This document shows, piece after piece, positions 9,651 through 21,773 of a stretch of DNA of 64,000 nt. The stretch spans positions 74,476,695-74,540,694 of the forward strand of contig RSEF01000001.1 in the NCBI GenBank assembly GCA_003993805.1. Reading direction: 5' to 3'. The position numbers and the translations under genes were made by a program. The notes beneath the pieces are model-generated. The model was not told the origin of the DNA. It searched no databases and saw only the letters and a program-made list of their open reading frames with translations. The DNA comes from Himantopus leucocephalus. Taxonomy: Eukaryota; Chordata; Aves; Charadriiformes; Recurvirostridae. Every line of letters begins with the position of its first letter. Within the stretch, counting starts at the first letter, position 1.

Positions 9651-12600
9651 CATCTGTTGTCACTGTTTTGTTAGTGCAGTAGCATGATTAAGTGAGTTTA
9701 ATAGACTTGCGTGTTACATATAAGCAGCTAAATTATATTGGTGCTTTTCCCAGGTAATTGGTATGAATAAGGTTTGCTTTCAACTTGCAAGCCTCTTTAG
9801 ATGTTGCTTGTCAGACTTGTAAGCCACCTCTTGAGTGCTCATTTCTCCTTGTGTGTCGTGGTTTTTTTTTCCTAGGACTGACGCTAACCATGCGGTTTTC
9901 TTTTGGAAGTATTTTATCCTGTTCATAATTAATATTTCTATAGTGCTTACCTCTTGAAGCATTCTCTGAGATGCAGGATGTACTAACTGCTGACCCCAAA
10001 TACAACTGAATGTTGACAGATTGCCAGTAAAACAAAGTTCACGTTACACTGGTCTTATTTTAGAGCTCCAGTTAAAACCTCCAGACCTGCAGTTTTCACA
10101 AACAGATATAAATTGTGTTCTTGGCTACATTTAAGTAACACTATTAAACCTGCTCATCTATTCTTTTGTCATAAACTGTGCATATCTTGTTATGCAACTA
10201 TCATAAAGCACCCTACAGAATTTTTGTAGTGGTCTGGCTAGTTAGAGAATAGGTGGAAGAACAGAGACTCTTGGGCGTCTAGTTCTTTTGTCTTGTTCCT
10301 CTTAAAAGCATCCCTAAATTAGAATAGAACTGAGAGGTTGATTAAAATTGAGGTCTCTTTGTAGTCAGCTCTACTTATTAAAGGCTCTTTTTAAATTTTC
10401 CCACCTAGACCTTCTTGCTAGCTTAATCCTGAAGTAACTACTTGTCTTTGAGATAGTGTCCTCCTATTTAGTTGTTTCTGACCAAAGGCGAGTTATGCAT
10501 CTCTCTGGACTTTCCCATAAGAAACCTCACTTACTCTTATGGAAAACAGGCCCAGCATCCAACTCCATAAGTTTCCTGAAATATAGGTCAGTTTCACCAT
10601 GACAAAATTACTTTCCCTATTGAGTTTTTTAAATATCCAATGAAGTTTAATGAAATAGTTTCCATAACACAAGCGTGATGATGTTCTTGAAGCTCTTAAG
10701 GTAGACTTGCTATTTTAGGCAGCGTTTTTTTTTAAGTTTTGCTTTAGAAAGTGGAAGGGAGAGGGGAACTGCTGGAGGAAAAAAATAGTGCTGGTAGTAT
10801 TTGACATGTTCTACTCTACTTTCAGGTGACCTGTCTTAAATAGTAGGTTCCTTTTGGTTAGTGATAATCTGCTACGCTGAAGTTGTCTGCAGTTTTCTTT
10901 TTACGTTTTAAATAACTGAGTTGAAGAAAGTAAGTCACTTTTCATGAGTTAGTATGAAATAATTTAATGAACTTGTCACGTAGTTGTATAGCTATATTCT
11001 TACTGAATGGCAAGTATCACAACATGTGATTTGTTACTGTGTGCAACATTTTGTATTCATTTTCATATGTCATCTTGGACATATGCTAGACATATGCTTG
11101 GAGTGAAGAAAACCTAAAGTTAAATAATTTTTATTACAAAAGTAGGATTTCCTTAGAAGGAGTAATCCAGTGAAAATTTTAGTTATAGTGGTATAGTATC
11201 AGTTTAATGAATACATGGAATACCATTCACTCAACTTTCTGATGCTCTTTGTATTTCAGCTGCAAGAAGTATTTTTATTCTCAAATTCTTTTCATTTTTA
11301 AGTTCTATTTTCATACTGAAGACAATATCTTGGAATATAATAACATTTTTCCTGAAATCAGTTTTCACATTTGAGGATGCAGTGGAAATCTTGCAAGAAA
11401 AATGCAATGAATGTATCGTTAGAACAGATTAAGCAGTTACTAAATACATATAGACTGGAGAACAGGGATTCCTCTGACTTGGGTTGGTTTTTTTTCCTCC
11501 TTGTCTTTCCTTTATCCCATAATTAAACATTTACAGATATTTCCAGGCCGCTGTTCTCTAGGCAATCACTATAATTACTACCACACTGGTAGAATTGTAT
11601 AACTTTAGTCCAAAAAAAGAAGGGTGCAATTTAAAAGCAAAAGGGTATTATTGCAATGAGCTGTAAAAACTGAGAATGCTAATTAATAGATTATAGTTAG
11701 CTAACAGTGTGTCCTAATTAAAGTCTGAATTCATTATGTCTTCTATAGCCTTTTGGAATTGGTCACTTTAGCCCTTTATAAGGAAGATCAGTTTAATAGG
11801 ATTTAATGTAATTAAACAGACTTCTCTGTTTCGACACCGAACAAGGGATTTCTCCAATCTGTTTGGGGACCAGAAAAATCTTCAGTACCCCTCCACCCTC
11901 TCCATAAAATGAGTTCCAGTATAATTGCAGGAACTGGTCTTTTAGACCTCAATACGATTATTTCGGCACATCGCTTTTAAAGACTGCTCGCATGGGCAGA
12001 ACTTGTGCTTTGTATTAAGTTTAGCTAAGGCCAAATGCAGTGTTAAAAATTGACTCAACTCATGGAGCCAAGGTGCTAGCTGACTCGTGCCATTATCTGA
12101 TAGTCATCTCAATCTCTTTACTGTGGTCTTGGCTCTTTATTCCTCTCCACACACTTGATTGTCCCTGATTGTATTTTTTTTTATTGCTGTTCTTGTCACC
12201 TTAACTTTGAATGATTGAATTGCCTCTTGGTTTTGGAAGTTCTTAAAAATGTGTGAAGATGTGAGTTCTGGTTGATTTCTACCTCAGCCTCCTGTGAAAA
12301 ATGCACTGGTGTCTTTGGGTTTTCTTTCCCATTTCTTGGGAACGTATGCAAATAAATCACTATTATTGATGTATTGCTTACTGATTTCCAAGAAATTTTT
12401 CTGATTCAATAAAGATCAGAGAATGAATAGGGAGATTAAAGAGCACGCTACCTGTCCTGAGGCATTCACATCTCTTTTTGTTTGTCTTTTTGGTTGTCTT
12501 CTTAAAGCAATAGGTAGCAGGGCTATCTTGGATATAATACTAAGAATGTCGTGCACATGCACCTATATAGCTCTCACTTGGGTTGAGAGTGCTTTAGTCT

Positions 12601-15600
12601 TGCTCAGTCGTGGTGTTTTCATCAATTGGGCAGCACAGCTGTATTCTTCAGCTACTCTGAACAAATACTGCAGCTGTGGAGTGTAGCATATGATGAATTT
12701 TATTTTCATCCCTTGTTACTGATCTTGAAGAGCCAGAAAATCCTTTCTTTTCATAAATAGGGAATGTCATTGTCATCTCATTTTGAAGCGCTCAAAGCTA
12801 AACATGGAAAGTATTCCTGTAGTTAACATAAGTTCTTGGAAAAATACAATAGTTTGCAGTGCAGTCGGGATTAGTTAACCAATTATACTTTGCAAGAAGC
12901 CAAAAGAAGAGCGCAAATGATTTCTCAAAGGTTAACAAACCCATGCATATCCAAGGAGGAACTGATGGAGCCAATAAACAGGAGCTTGGTTTTGGCATAG
13001 TATCACTTTCCTCAGCGTGCTTTAGTAGGAGCTGTATTTTTCTGAGTTGAAAAATAATTTTTTTTTAGTGGATGTGGTTTAAAGTTTCCCTGGAAACCTC
13101 TTCATCAGAAGCCAGAAGAGGGAAGAAAAGACAGTGATTATTTTTTGCACTTTGATAGAAATAATTTCGCTAAAAACTGGACCATTGTGGACTATGTGGA
13201 GCTCAAGAACAAAGGCATTCCTCTCAGTTGAAACTTGCTTATAACAAGGTGATTGTCCCTTAAAATAAGTAGTGCAATGCAAATTTGATGTCTAACGCCC
13301 TGCATTGAAATTTCCCACATTTGACTGATCTACGTTTAAGATCTGATTTATGTTTAGGCTGAAATAATGTGGTACTGCTGAAAACTTCTTTTTACTTTGA
13401 TGTATTTTTGTGGTCTTTTTGTGCTTAGAGGCCTTGGATGTCTGAGTAAGAGAGCTTAACCAGTAAAATATTCTGAAGGGAATTTCATCTTGCTTGGGGT
13501 AAACACTTGAACATTCTAATTTATTGTGATGGAGAAGTGTGATGGGTGTACTCTAGCATTTCATCAGCATTCTTCTTCAGAGTACTCTCCATTTCATAGT
13601 AGCATGGAATGAGCATCTCACTTTTTAAAATATAGTTGTCCGTGTATTAGCCTCTTAAATGCATTGGATGCTGCTGTTGTGAGACTGGCTGAGCTTCTAA
13701 TGAATACGTTCTTCCCCTGAAAATCAGATTAATTCTCACTTCTCCATTGATGTAATTTTTGGTGTGTTTTTAAATTATATTAAAAAAATATTTTGATTTG
13801 TTTTAGTACTGTGTCATTCTAATACTAGTACCATTTCTGAGTTGATTATTTGTTGATAGAAAACTAAACTTCCTCCCATTATGGATGTTTAATTGTGCAA
13901 TATGCAGTTTCAGAGTCATTGCTTAAAGGCATTATCTGCATCCTACAGCGTTACACTTAAATCTTTCAATGGCAGATGTCTGTCAGCTCTCTAGAATGCC
14001 ACCAGCTTTAAGGTTCCGCCTGTCTTCCCCCAGTTGCAGCATGGAATTATAACTTAATTCTCTTTTAGAATAACTCAAAACTATCTCCTCAAGAGTGCTT
14101 GATATCTGAGGCATTTATCAAGTTGCAGCACTTTGTAGTGACTTCGAAAATTGTCATGTAAACGACCAAGAGATGGGCCTTCTGTGTTGTTTTTTTGCAG
14201 TTCTATAAGGAAATAAAATTAGACTTTTCGTGCTTATCTAGGTTTCCCAGTGCTCCTTTTCTCCCATGTTTCCTATTAAGGTAGAATCTAATACCTTGAG
14301 TTGCTTGGAACTGTAGCATAGGCTGAATGGCTGAGCTCCACTTGATCCATTAAACATACAAGGGGAATACTACCAGCTTAAAAGCAGCTTGTAATAAAAT
14401 CAGTGATGTCAGTGGTACTGTTGGACTTAGTAGTTTAACTGTGCTTTTTGCTGTTAAGCTGGGGGAGGGATTACTTTAAATTCTGCAGAACTTTAAAATA
14501 GCAGACTCTTTCTGCTATAATTCTTTGTCCACTATGTATTGAGACTGTTCAGACATTGCACTCCTAACTAGGGTTGCAGTGTATTATTCCACCATTCACT
14601 ATGTATATTCCTGAAAAGTCTTATCTGTGTTACTGTATTTCTCTAGAAGCCATTGTCTCTTTTGGCATTATCGTAACTCTGGAGTTTGAGATACTAACTT
14701 TTTCCCTTAAGTGTTCTTACTTTCTAAAGTACGAACTAGGTAGCTTGAAACTGTGTAAGGCTCTGGTTTGGAACAGGCTTCCTTTTAGGCACTCAGTGAA
14801 CAGGTGAACAATACTAGATGATAGCAATAGCACAGAGGTACTCCTAGATTATAGTTCGTTTTAGCAGCAGTCTTATACTGATATTACAGCTTTCTAATAC
14901 CGAATCCAGTATTCTTATGTGTCTTTCTTGCTCTATCTGGTATTGATTTAAGTAGAAAGGAGAGGAACACTTTTGGTGGAACTGCCAGTTCATGGAAAAA
15001 GGATTGAAGTTATACTAATAATATATATGCCAGTCTTCGTGTATACCTCCAAGGCCAAAAACTGAAATAGAGCTTTTTTTTAACTCTGTTCAATTTGGTG
15101 ATATTAGAAACCCTTATAGACTTGGAGATGATACAGCAAAGTGGGATGCGACGACTAAACAGTTAGTTAGAAAGAATGGTGGTTTTTTTCAGCAAAGTAG
15201 GTATCTAAGATCCTGTTAACAGTCCATATAATGCTTAAGACATTAGTAAGACAGAGAAACTTTTGTATTTAGGATAAATATATATATATTTTCTGAAATA
15301 AGAGCAAGGAGTTTAGAGGAGATGTTTCTGTACTCTGAAAGTGATTACTGTGTTAGATAACTTAGCAAGAGCAGCCATACCAGCTATCTGAATTAGTAAT
15401 TAAAGTAAAAAAACATTGTGAAATGTTACTTTAGCCTCAGCTGGCAAGAGTGGAAAAAGAGAAGAAACTTGGTAGTGCTTATATATTCCAGTGTACAACT
15501 CCTTTGAATTCATTGTGTATATACACTTGCGTTTAGTGAACACAGTAAAATACCAGTGTTTTCGGTAGTAGTGATTTGCGGTGATTTGAGCTCTTCAACA

Positions 15601-16576
15601 GAAATCAGATTACAGTGGCTTGTCAGCAGGTAAGCATAGCTATTTGGGATTACAGTATTTTTTTTTCCTGCATGAATAATGCTGTGTAGTTTTCCTGTAT
15701 AATTTTTGGCATAATCTTATGAACAGAGGGAAAAATGACTGTATCTGCTAAATGTAGTGGATCATAATTGTATCTCCATTTTTATCTGAAGATAACAATT
15801 ACTAGACCTTGAAAAGAAAGTCTTTTCAGCAAAATTTAGTTTCATAACCCACAAGGTCTACATGAGTATATTATTACATAGTATTTGCCGATTTATAATG
15901 AGTTCTCTCAGAAAGACCAGAGTCACCTTTTGTAGTGGAAAAAAATACAAGGACAGACTGTAGTTAGTTTCCTTCTGTGTTGATACCAGTTGTTATGTCT
16001 AAGTGATTTGCTTAGTGCTTGCAGTAGTAGTACCTTGGACTGCGAAGCAGAAATAGGTTTTTTGGTTATATTAGCAGCCTTGAGAAGCAGGTACCAATAA
16101 TCAGTTTTTGTAAAGCTCCATTTTAATTTAAAAGATTGTAGTAAATCACAAAAAACCCTCTTGATTTAGTGATTGTTATTTTTACTGCTGAAATGCTTTT
16201 TAACTCAGTCATGCCCTGTTGTTGTATTGTGTTTTGTACATTCACTTTTGCTTTCAAAGAATATTAAATAGTCAGTTTTCCTTTATTTATCCTGAGGGAA
16301 CTATACTAGTATTTTTTTCATATTTATAACCTTGGACTAAACACCAAAAACATCTGTACTGATTGGGAGAAATTGGGGCATACCAATATATATCATGTTT
16401 TGCAATTGCAGAATCAATATTCACATTTAAACCATAAAGAAAAGAAAGAATCCAGGGAAGGATTCATTATCAACATCTAGATCAGTATTTGAAGAGATCT
16501 CATGATAATTTGAATTTTTGTCAGTTGACCTCCATTAAGAAAATTGTCTTATGGATTCACCCTAGGAAGAAACTTT

Positions 16577-16656
16577 TTTGGTGGGTTTTTTTTTTTTTTT
16601 TTNTACAAAAACCCAACCCAAGCAAACAAAAAAAACCCAACCCCAAAAACCCCCAA
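16577..16656. repeat. Low-complexity G/T then A/C tract around a single-N join
   Basis: A 'ggtgggttttt' run expands into about 17 T, then N at 16603, then A/C-rich sequence with blocks such as 'aaaaacccaaccc' and 'cccaaccccaaaaaccccc'. The two sides are roughly reverse-complementary (GGTGGGTTTTT against AAAAACCCAACC). The assembler may therefore have stopped at a hairpin or a homopolymer. Confidence 0.7.
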
Positions 16657-18746
16657 AGCATAAAACATGTGTGCTCATTGAAACAAGCATGATCAGATGC
16701 TAAAGTACCAGCATAGAACACCATTAAGACCACTTCTACTGATCGTTGCATTAGAAATCGGAGGAGTTAAACTTACGTATAACAGTTACAGGAATAAGTA
16801 CCATGTGACTGGCTTCTTCAGTTTAATTTTAGCAACATCGTTTGTAAACTGGAATGCTAAGTAATGTACTATCATCAGTAAACCTAAGATTTTGATGGCT
16901 GTTGCATTTAAAGTGTTTATTCATCTATACACAAGCTTTTAATTTTTTTAGTTTTTTAAGTTATGTACTACTACTTTTTCCTATTGTTATTTAAATGACT
17001 CAAGTGTGTGTGCAGTGGGCTGCTTTTGCTCTTCCCTGGGTAGAGGCTACTGGTCCAGGATCCTCTTGAAACAGGGAGAAAAATTATTTAGTCCTTGCTG
17101 CTTTATGCTGCCTGCAGTTCCTGTATGGGTTGCTTTTAAAATCTAGTCGCTGTTGTCACTATTTTGGAAAATACAAGCCAACAAGGGTGAGCAATTGTTT
17201 GGAGGCAGTTGGATTCTTCCAGAATTTGACTCCACAACATCAAGAGGAATTTAAAGGCAGTATGTAGTTTCCTAACAGTCTTTGGCAGTTCATTGCAAGC
17301 ACACAAAATAAGACCAGGTCATAGGGGTGATGATGGCTCTTCTAATCTCATGCTTAACACAATGAAAGTACACTTTTAATTGAGGGATGGAGAAAGGGAT
17401 GAATATCAGCTGCCCAATTAAAAGATCTTTTTCAGTGCTTTGCAAATACAGGAGAGAGGTGGAGAATAAATTCTACTTTTTTAAAAGGTGCTTTGTTTAA
17501 CACCTGTTGCTGTATAATATCTGCATTGTTATCAGGTTCTGTAGTGTGTTGCTATGCATTTCTGTTTCTACAGTGGTACCCTGTTCTGCTTCTTCCCTTC
17601 TTTTCCTCCCCCTTCACATGCCTGCTCCAGTGGGCTGAGGAGAAAAACAGGGAAACAGCCTAGGTTTGGAAAAACAAGCAAGTAATAAGTGGTAGTCTGA
17701 AATTAACTAAGCCTCAGTAGTATCTGTATCAAAGCTAAGTGTGATTGCATTTTTTCCTGGCTAATATATACTACATCATCATTGTGTTCTTATGAGCAGT
17801 ACTGTCAAGGAATAATAGGCACTTCACTAAATATTCTTTTGCCATGTAAACATTTCACAGATGTAGGCCTTCTACATGAGAAAGTATGCTTGATACGGAG
17901 TTTATGGATTTTTTGATCCTTCTTGTCAGATGATCAAGTACCAGCTACCTTGGGTTGTTAAATTTTGAGAACAGATGGTCTTCTAATTATATGTTGATGC
18001 GGATTCCAAAGAATAAAGGACCATGTATTTCTTCTGATACTTTTTGTCACTTGTTTCTGCGATTGAAACAGGTCAGCACATGAACTACCACCATTCAGAC
18101 ATTAAAATCTTTTCTTTAAGTACTTTGTACAGGATCTAGTTCTTCCATAATAGTTGACTGCTTGTGGCATTAAAAAACAATATATAAGCACAAATCCTAC
18201 CTTTTTTAATGCAGAGTGATGAGGCTTACACACCTTTTTTCCCTTATAGGAGTCATGAAATTGTCCGAGTAATGGTCTGGTTTTTAGTGGAATCATGTCT
18301 CAGATGACAAATACTTGTTTTTGACTGAGGGGAGGAAAAAGCTTTCTGAACATATATTTGTGTTGTAGCCTGTTGTCTTTGAGGACCTGTAAGTGCAAGA
18401 AAGCTCTTTTCAGGCTTAACCTATTGGTAGACACGTTATTTTGGACCAGGAAGAAGTCCTGACTCTGAAGACAGTGGTGTATTCTATAGCAGATCTCCTG
18501 TCTTGCTGTGAGAAAACAAAGCTGCCTTTTTTTTTCCATCTATTAGCATAATTGATTAGACTTTCCACATTATAAGTGAACATCAGTGCTCAGAAGAACA
18601 GAAACAAACCATGAAGCAACAAAAGTAACTTGAGATAACTAGAGCTTTCCTCATTAGAGAGGGAAGATACCCATGCAGCCTATTCCAGCATCTGATCTCA
18701 CAGCAGTAAGCCTCCACAGAGCTAATTTTTATGGCTACATCTCTTC

Positions 18747-18870
18747 TGAGAGATGGAAACATTTAATACTAAACATTTGATTTGCTAAAGGATTCAGAGC
18801 ATCATACNTTGAGAGATGGAGACATTTAATACTAAACATTTGATTTGCTAAAGGATTCAGGGCATCATAC
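18747..18870. repeat. Direct duplication of 61 bp across a single-N join
   Basis: The copy at 18747-18807 and the copy at 18810-18870 differ at two positions (ggaaac/ggagac and cagagc/cagggc). N at 18808 lies between them. The left copy ends precisely at the N and the right copy begins next to it, which is the signature of two overlapping contig ends joined without merging. A true tandem duplication is possible but less likely. Confidence 0.85.
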
Positions 18871-21096
18871 CAAAGCTCTTAAGATCTTACTAGAAATGTT
18901 ATAAATGTCAAAAGCAACACAGCTAAGAATCACCAACCTGCTTAGAAAGTAATACTTTACTGTAGAAGATGCTAATCCTCCATAGTCAATTTGTGCCTTG
19001 AATCTGATCTAAAGAAGCAGTAGATTGATGAGAAAGACATTGTCTTTAAGAGTGGTCATACTTCTACAACCTAGGCTAGATCCTTTCAACGGAGCTAGAT
19101 ACTGTGATTGAAGGTTTCCATATTGTGTCTATGCTGAACACTTCCTTGCCAGTGTGCTACAAAATGAAATGACTTTTCCTGTTTCTCAGGAACTGGAAGG
19201 TGCCTCTCATGCGCACAGATGGAAAGCAACTGTGAGATTTTTCTCTTCCACATGAGAAAAAGGTGGTCTTAGTTGCATTGTAGACTTAAAAAGAGTGAAG
19301 GAGCGTGTAGGGTAAGATTTGCTCCTATCTCTTTTTAGGTTATGGTTTGTTTCATGGAAGTCTTACGGGACATAGCTGTTTATCTGATCCACAAGAGATC
19401 CTTGAGTTTACAGTAAGACTTAATTATTGATCTGAGTTTTGCATCAACTGAAAATGTACATGTGAAGTTCCTGGAAGCGATTTTGGCTTGTGTGTTAAGA
19501 GGTTTCAGTATTTCTTTGCTGGATGAGAGAAGTACATCTATGGAGAGGATGACAGAAGCTTTAGGCTGAGGGTTAGCGCTAATAGGTGAAACAATGAATC
19601 CCAGAATAATCCTAGCAAAAGGAAATGGGCAGAAAGAACAAGCGTAGTAAAGGCTTTTAATTAGGTTGTTAGGAAATGCTGTGCCCTGCACTGGAGAGTT
19701 AGGAAGTAACTCTCTTATTTCCCTTGATTGGATAAATGTGGAGAATCAGATTGTTCAATGATTCATTACTCGTGTCTGTTTGGTTTAGGAGTACAAATGA
19801 CAGTGTTGTGTTTACTAGGTAGAGCATAGTTAAACACCAGAATTTCAGTGTTTTTCTAATTACACTGCTCAGTAATCCTGATGAGGAAGGAGAGAAGAAC
19901 TTTAGGAGAGGGCAGAGGTAAAAATCTAGATAATTCTTTGATCTGACCAAGTATGGCGATCTTTGTGTGTTTTACATTAGCATAACAAATATGTGTACTT
20001 CTTTGAAATCTTCCTTGTGTGTGTGCATACGTTAAAATTAACAGATGTAGTTGCTTGTGGAGATAAATGGTTTATCCAGAGTAATTTTACAAAAGGCCTA
20101 CTACAACCACAGCTGTGCTTTTTTTTGAGGGTAGAGGAATTTCCCAGTCTTCATCATCCTGTAAGTTGAACCTATCAGTTGAGTAAAGACAAATTATTCT
20201 GTCTGTGGAAGCTTTGGTTTCAAGGACAATTTTTAAGGCTTTCTCCTTCAACCAGTGTCTGATGGGCCAGGTTTTGTCCATATGGTTGTGAGCCTGTTAA
20301 TAAGTAACTATTTTAATAGATCTGTGAGCCTAGTTACTCAAAGGAGGGACCTTTCTAAGGAAGCACGGGTATATTTTCATATGAGAAAGTAAATAGTGTG
20401 CTATATAGGTGCAGTCAATAGCATTTGTTACAGGTGAAGAAAAATTAAAACCTCAACCATTTTGTGATCCTCTTTGCAGAGGGTGTTTGGACCTTCTGAT
20501 CACTTCACCGTGTCTGGGAGGTTCCAAAGAATGGAGTTATCTGCAGTAACTTATTTGGGGGGGAACCCAAAAAACCACCTTGCAATAAAATGAATTCATC
20601 CAAACTTTTCTTAACACTGATTTAATTTTGGTTTTGACAGTAAGAGAAGTTTTGATAAGTATGCTTTGGCCATGATTCATGAGAAGCTCTGTGTACATAC
20701 TTGACCAAACAGTTGAAGTAAGTGTGAGTACTACTATGTGTGCTCAGGTTATGATTTGTAATACTTTTTGCAGTTGTATAACATGCTATTGAGATCCTAC
20801 TAGTAGTTCCACAATTAATCCTTTACAAGCCCTTTTAGTTGGAAATAGTATACCTTGTAATTACTATTACAAAATCCATCTTAATTTTTTTGAGCTTTTT
20901 TGTTTTAAGTCACTAAGTATGTTTACAATTTGACTTCAAAATTCGCCTTTGCACTTAACGTATAACAGTTGATCAAATTTGGCCATACTGCTGTTATGTT
21001 CTCTCTCCCCATCCTCCTAGAAATAAGATTCAAAATCCAATCTTTGCCATTTAAAGAAGGTTCCAAGTTATCACTTTATCCAGGAAAAGCTTTTAC

Positions 21097-21121
21097 TTTT
21101 TTTTTTTTTTTTTTTTTTTTT
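21097..21121. repeat. Poly(T) run of 25
   Basis: Twenty-five consecutive T follow 'aagcttttac' and are followed by 'aggctaagg'. On the minus strand this would be a poly(A) tail, but the sequence on that side shows no recognisable gene or SINE, so a retroposed origin cannot be supported. Confidence 0.85.
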
Positions 21122-21725
21122 AGGCTAAGGCTGGGAATGCATTCAAGACTAACCTTCTAAAACTACATGCTGTATTTTCTCAAAGCAGAATCAATTTAGT
21201 GTGTACTTATTCAGAAATTATTCCTCTCCTCCTTTTGATTTGGCTGAATCAGCTCAAATCTGTATGCCTTTAAGAGGTCTGAGGTCTGTGCCTTTTTTCA
21301 CTGTGTGAGAATTTTCATTCATATTTAGCATCACTTTTTTTGTTAATTAACTGTTTATAGTGTTTCATGTCAGACTTCTTTAATCTGAAAGACTGGGAAC
21401 TTGTGGAAGAAATCATTAATTCACTTTCTTTTATACTTAATACAGTTATTAATGTTTCTTTGTGAACTGCTGAGTGCTAGACAGTCTTTGAAGACTGATC
21501 TGGAGAAAGTAGATCTGTACTTCCCAGGTTGAATTTGTTAGCAGGTTATTTGGTGCAGTAAGACCTGATTATAGATAGACAGTATTTGATGCTGGGACCC
21601 CTTCATATCTGCTGTATGTAATTTGGCTGTTTAACTCTTGACTAGATTAATTCTGGCCTATTGAACCAAAAATTCCCCTGCACATGTGGTTTTATGCTAT
21701 CCGAAGGAGTGATAACTTGATTCAC

Positions 21726-21773
21726 TTCTTTATTTCTCCATTAGGGATTTTCTTTATTTCTCCATTAGGGATT
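21726..21773. repeat. Perfect 24-bp tandem duplication
   Basis: The 24-bp unit containing 'tttctccattagggatt' occurs at 21726-21749 and again without change at 21750-21773. The absence of mismatches suggests a recent slippage event in non-coding intron sequence. Confidence 0.85.

Noticed and set aside
9645..9674. Frame continuing nine codons past the first coding exon as genuine C-terminus
   Set aside because: The family sequence resumes exactly at 54994. The extension is treated as intron and only noted as a possible retention product.
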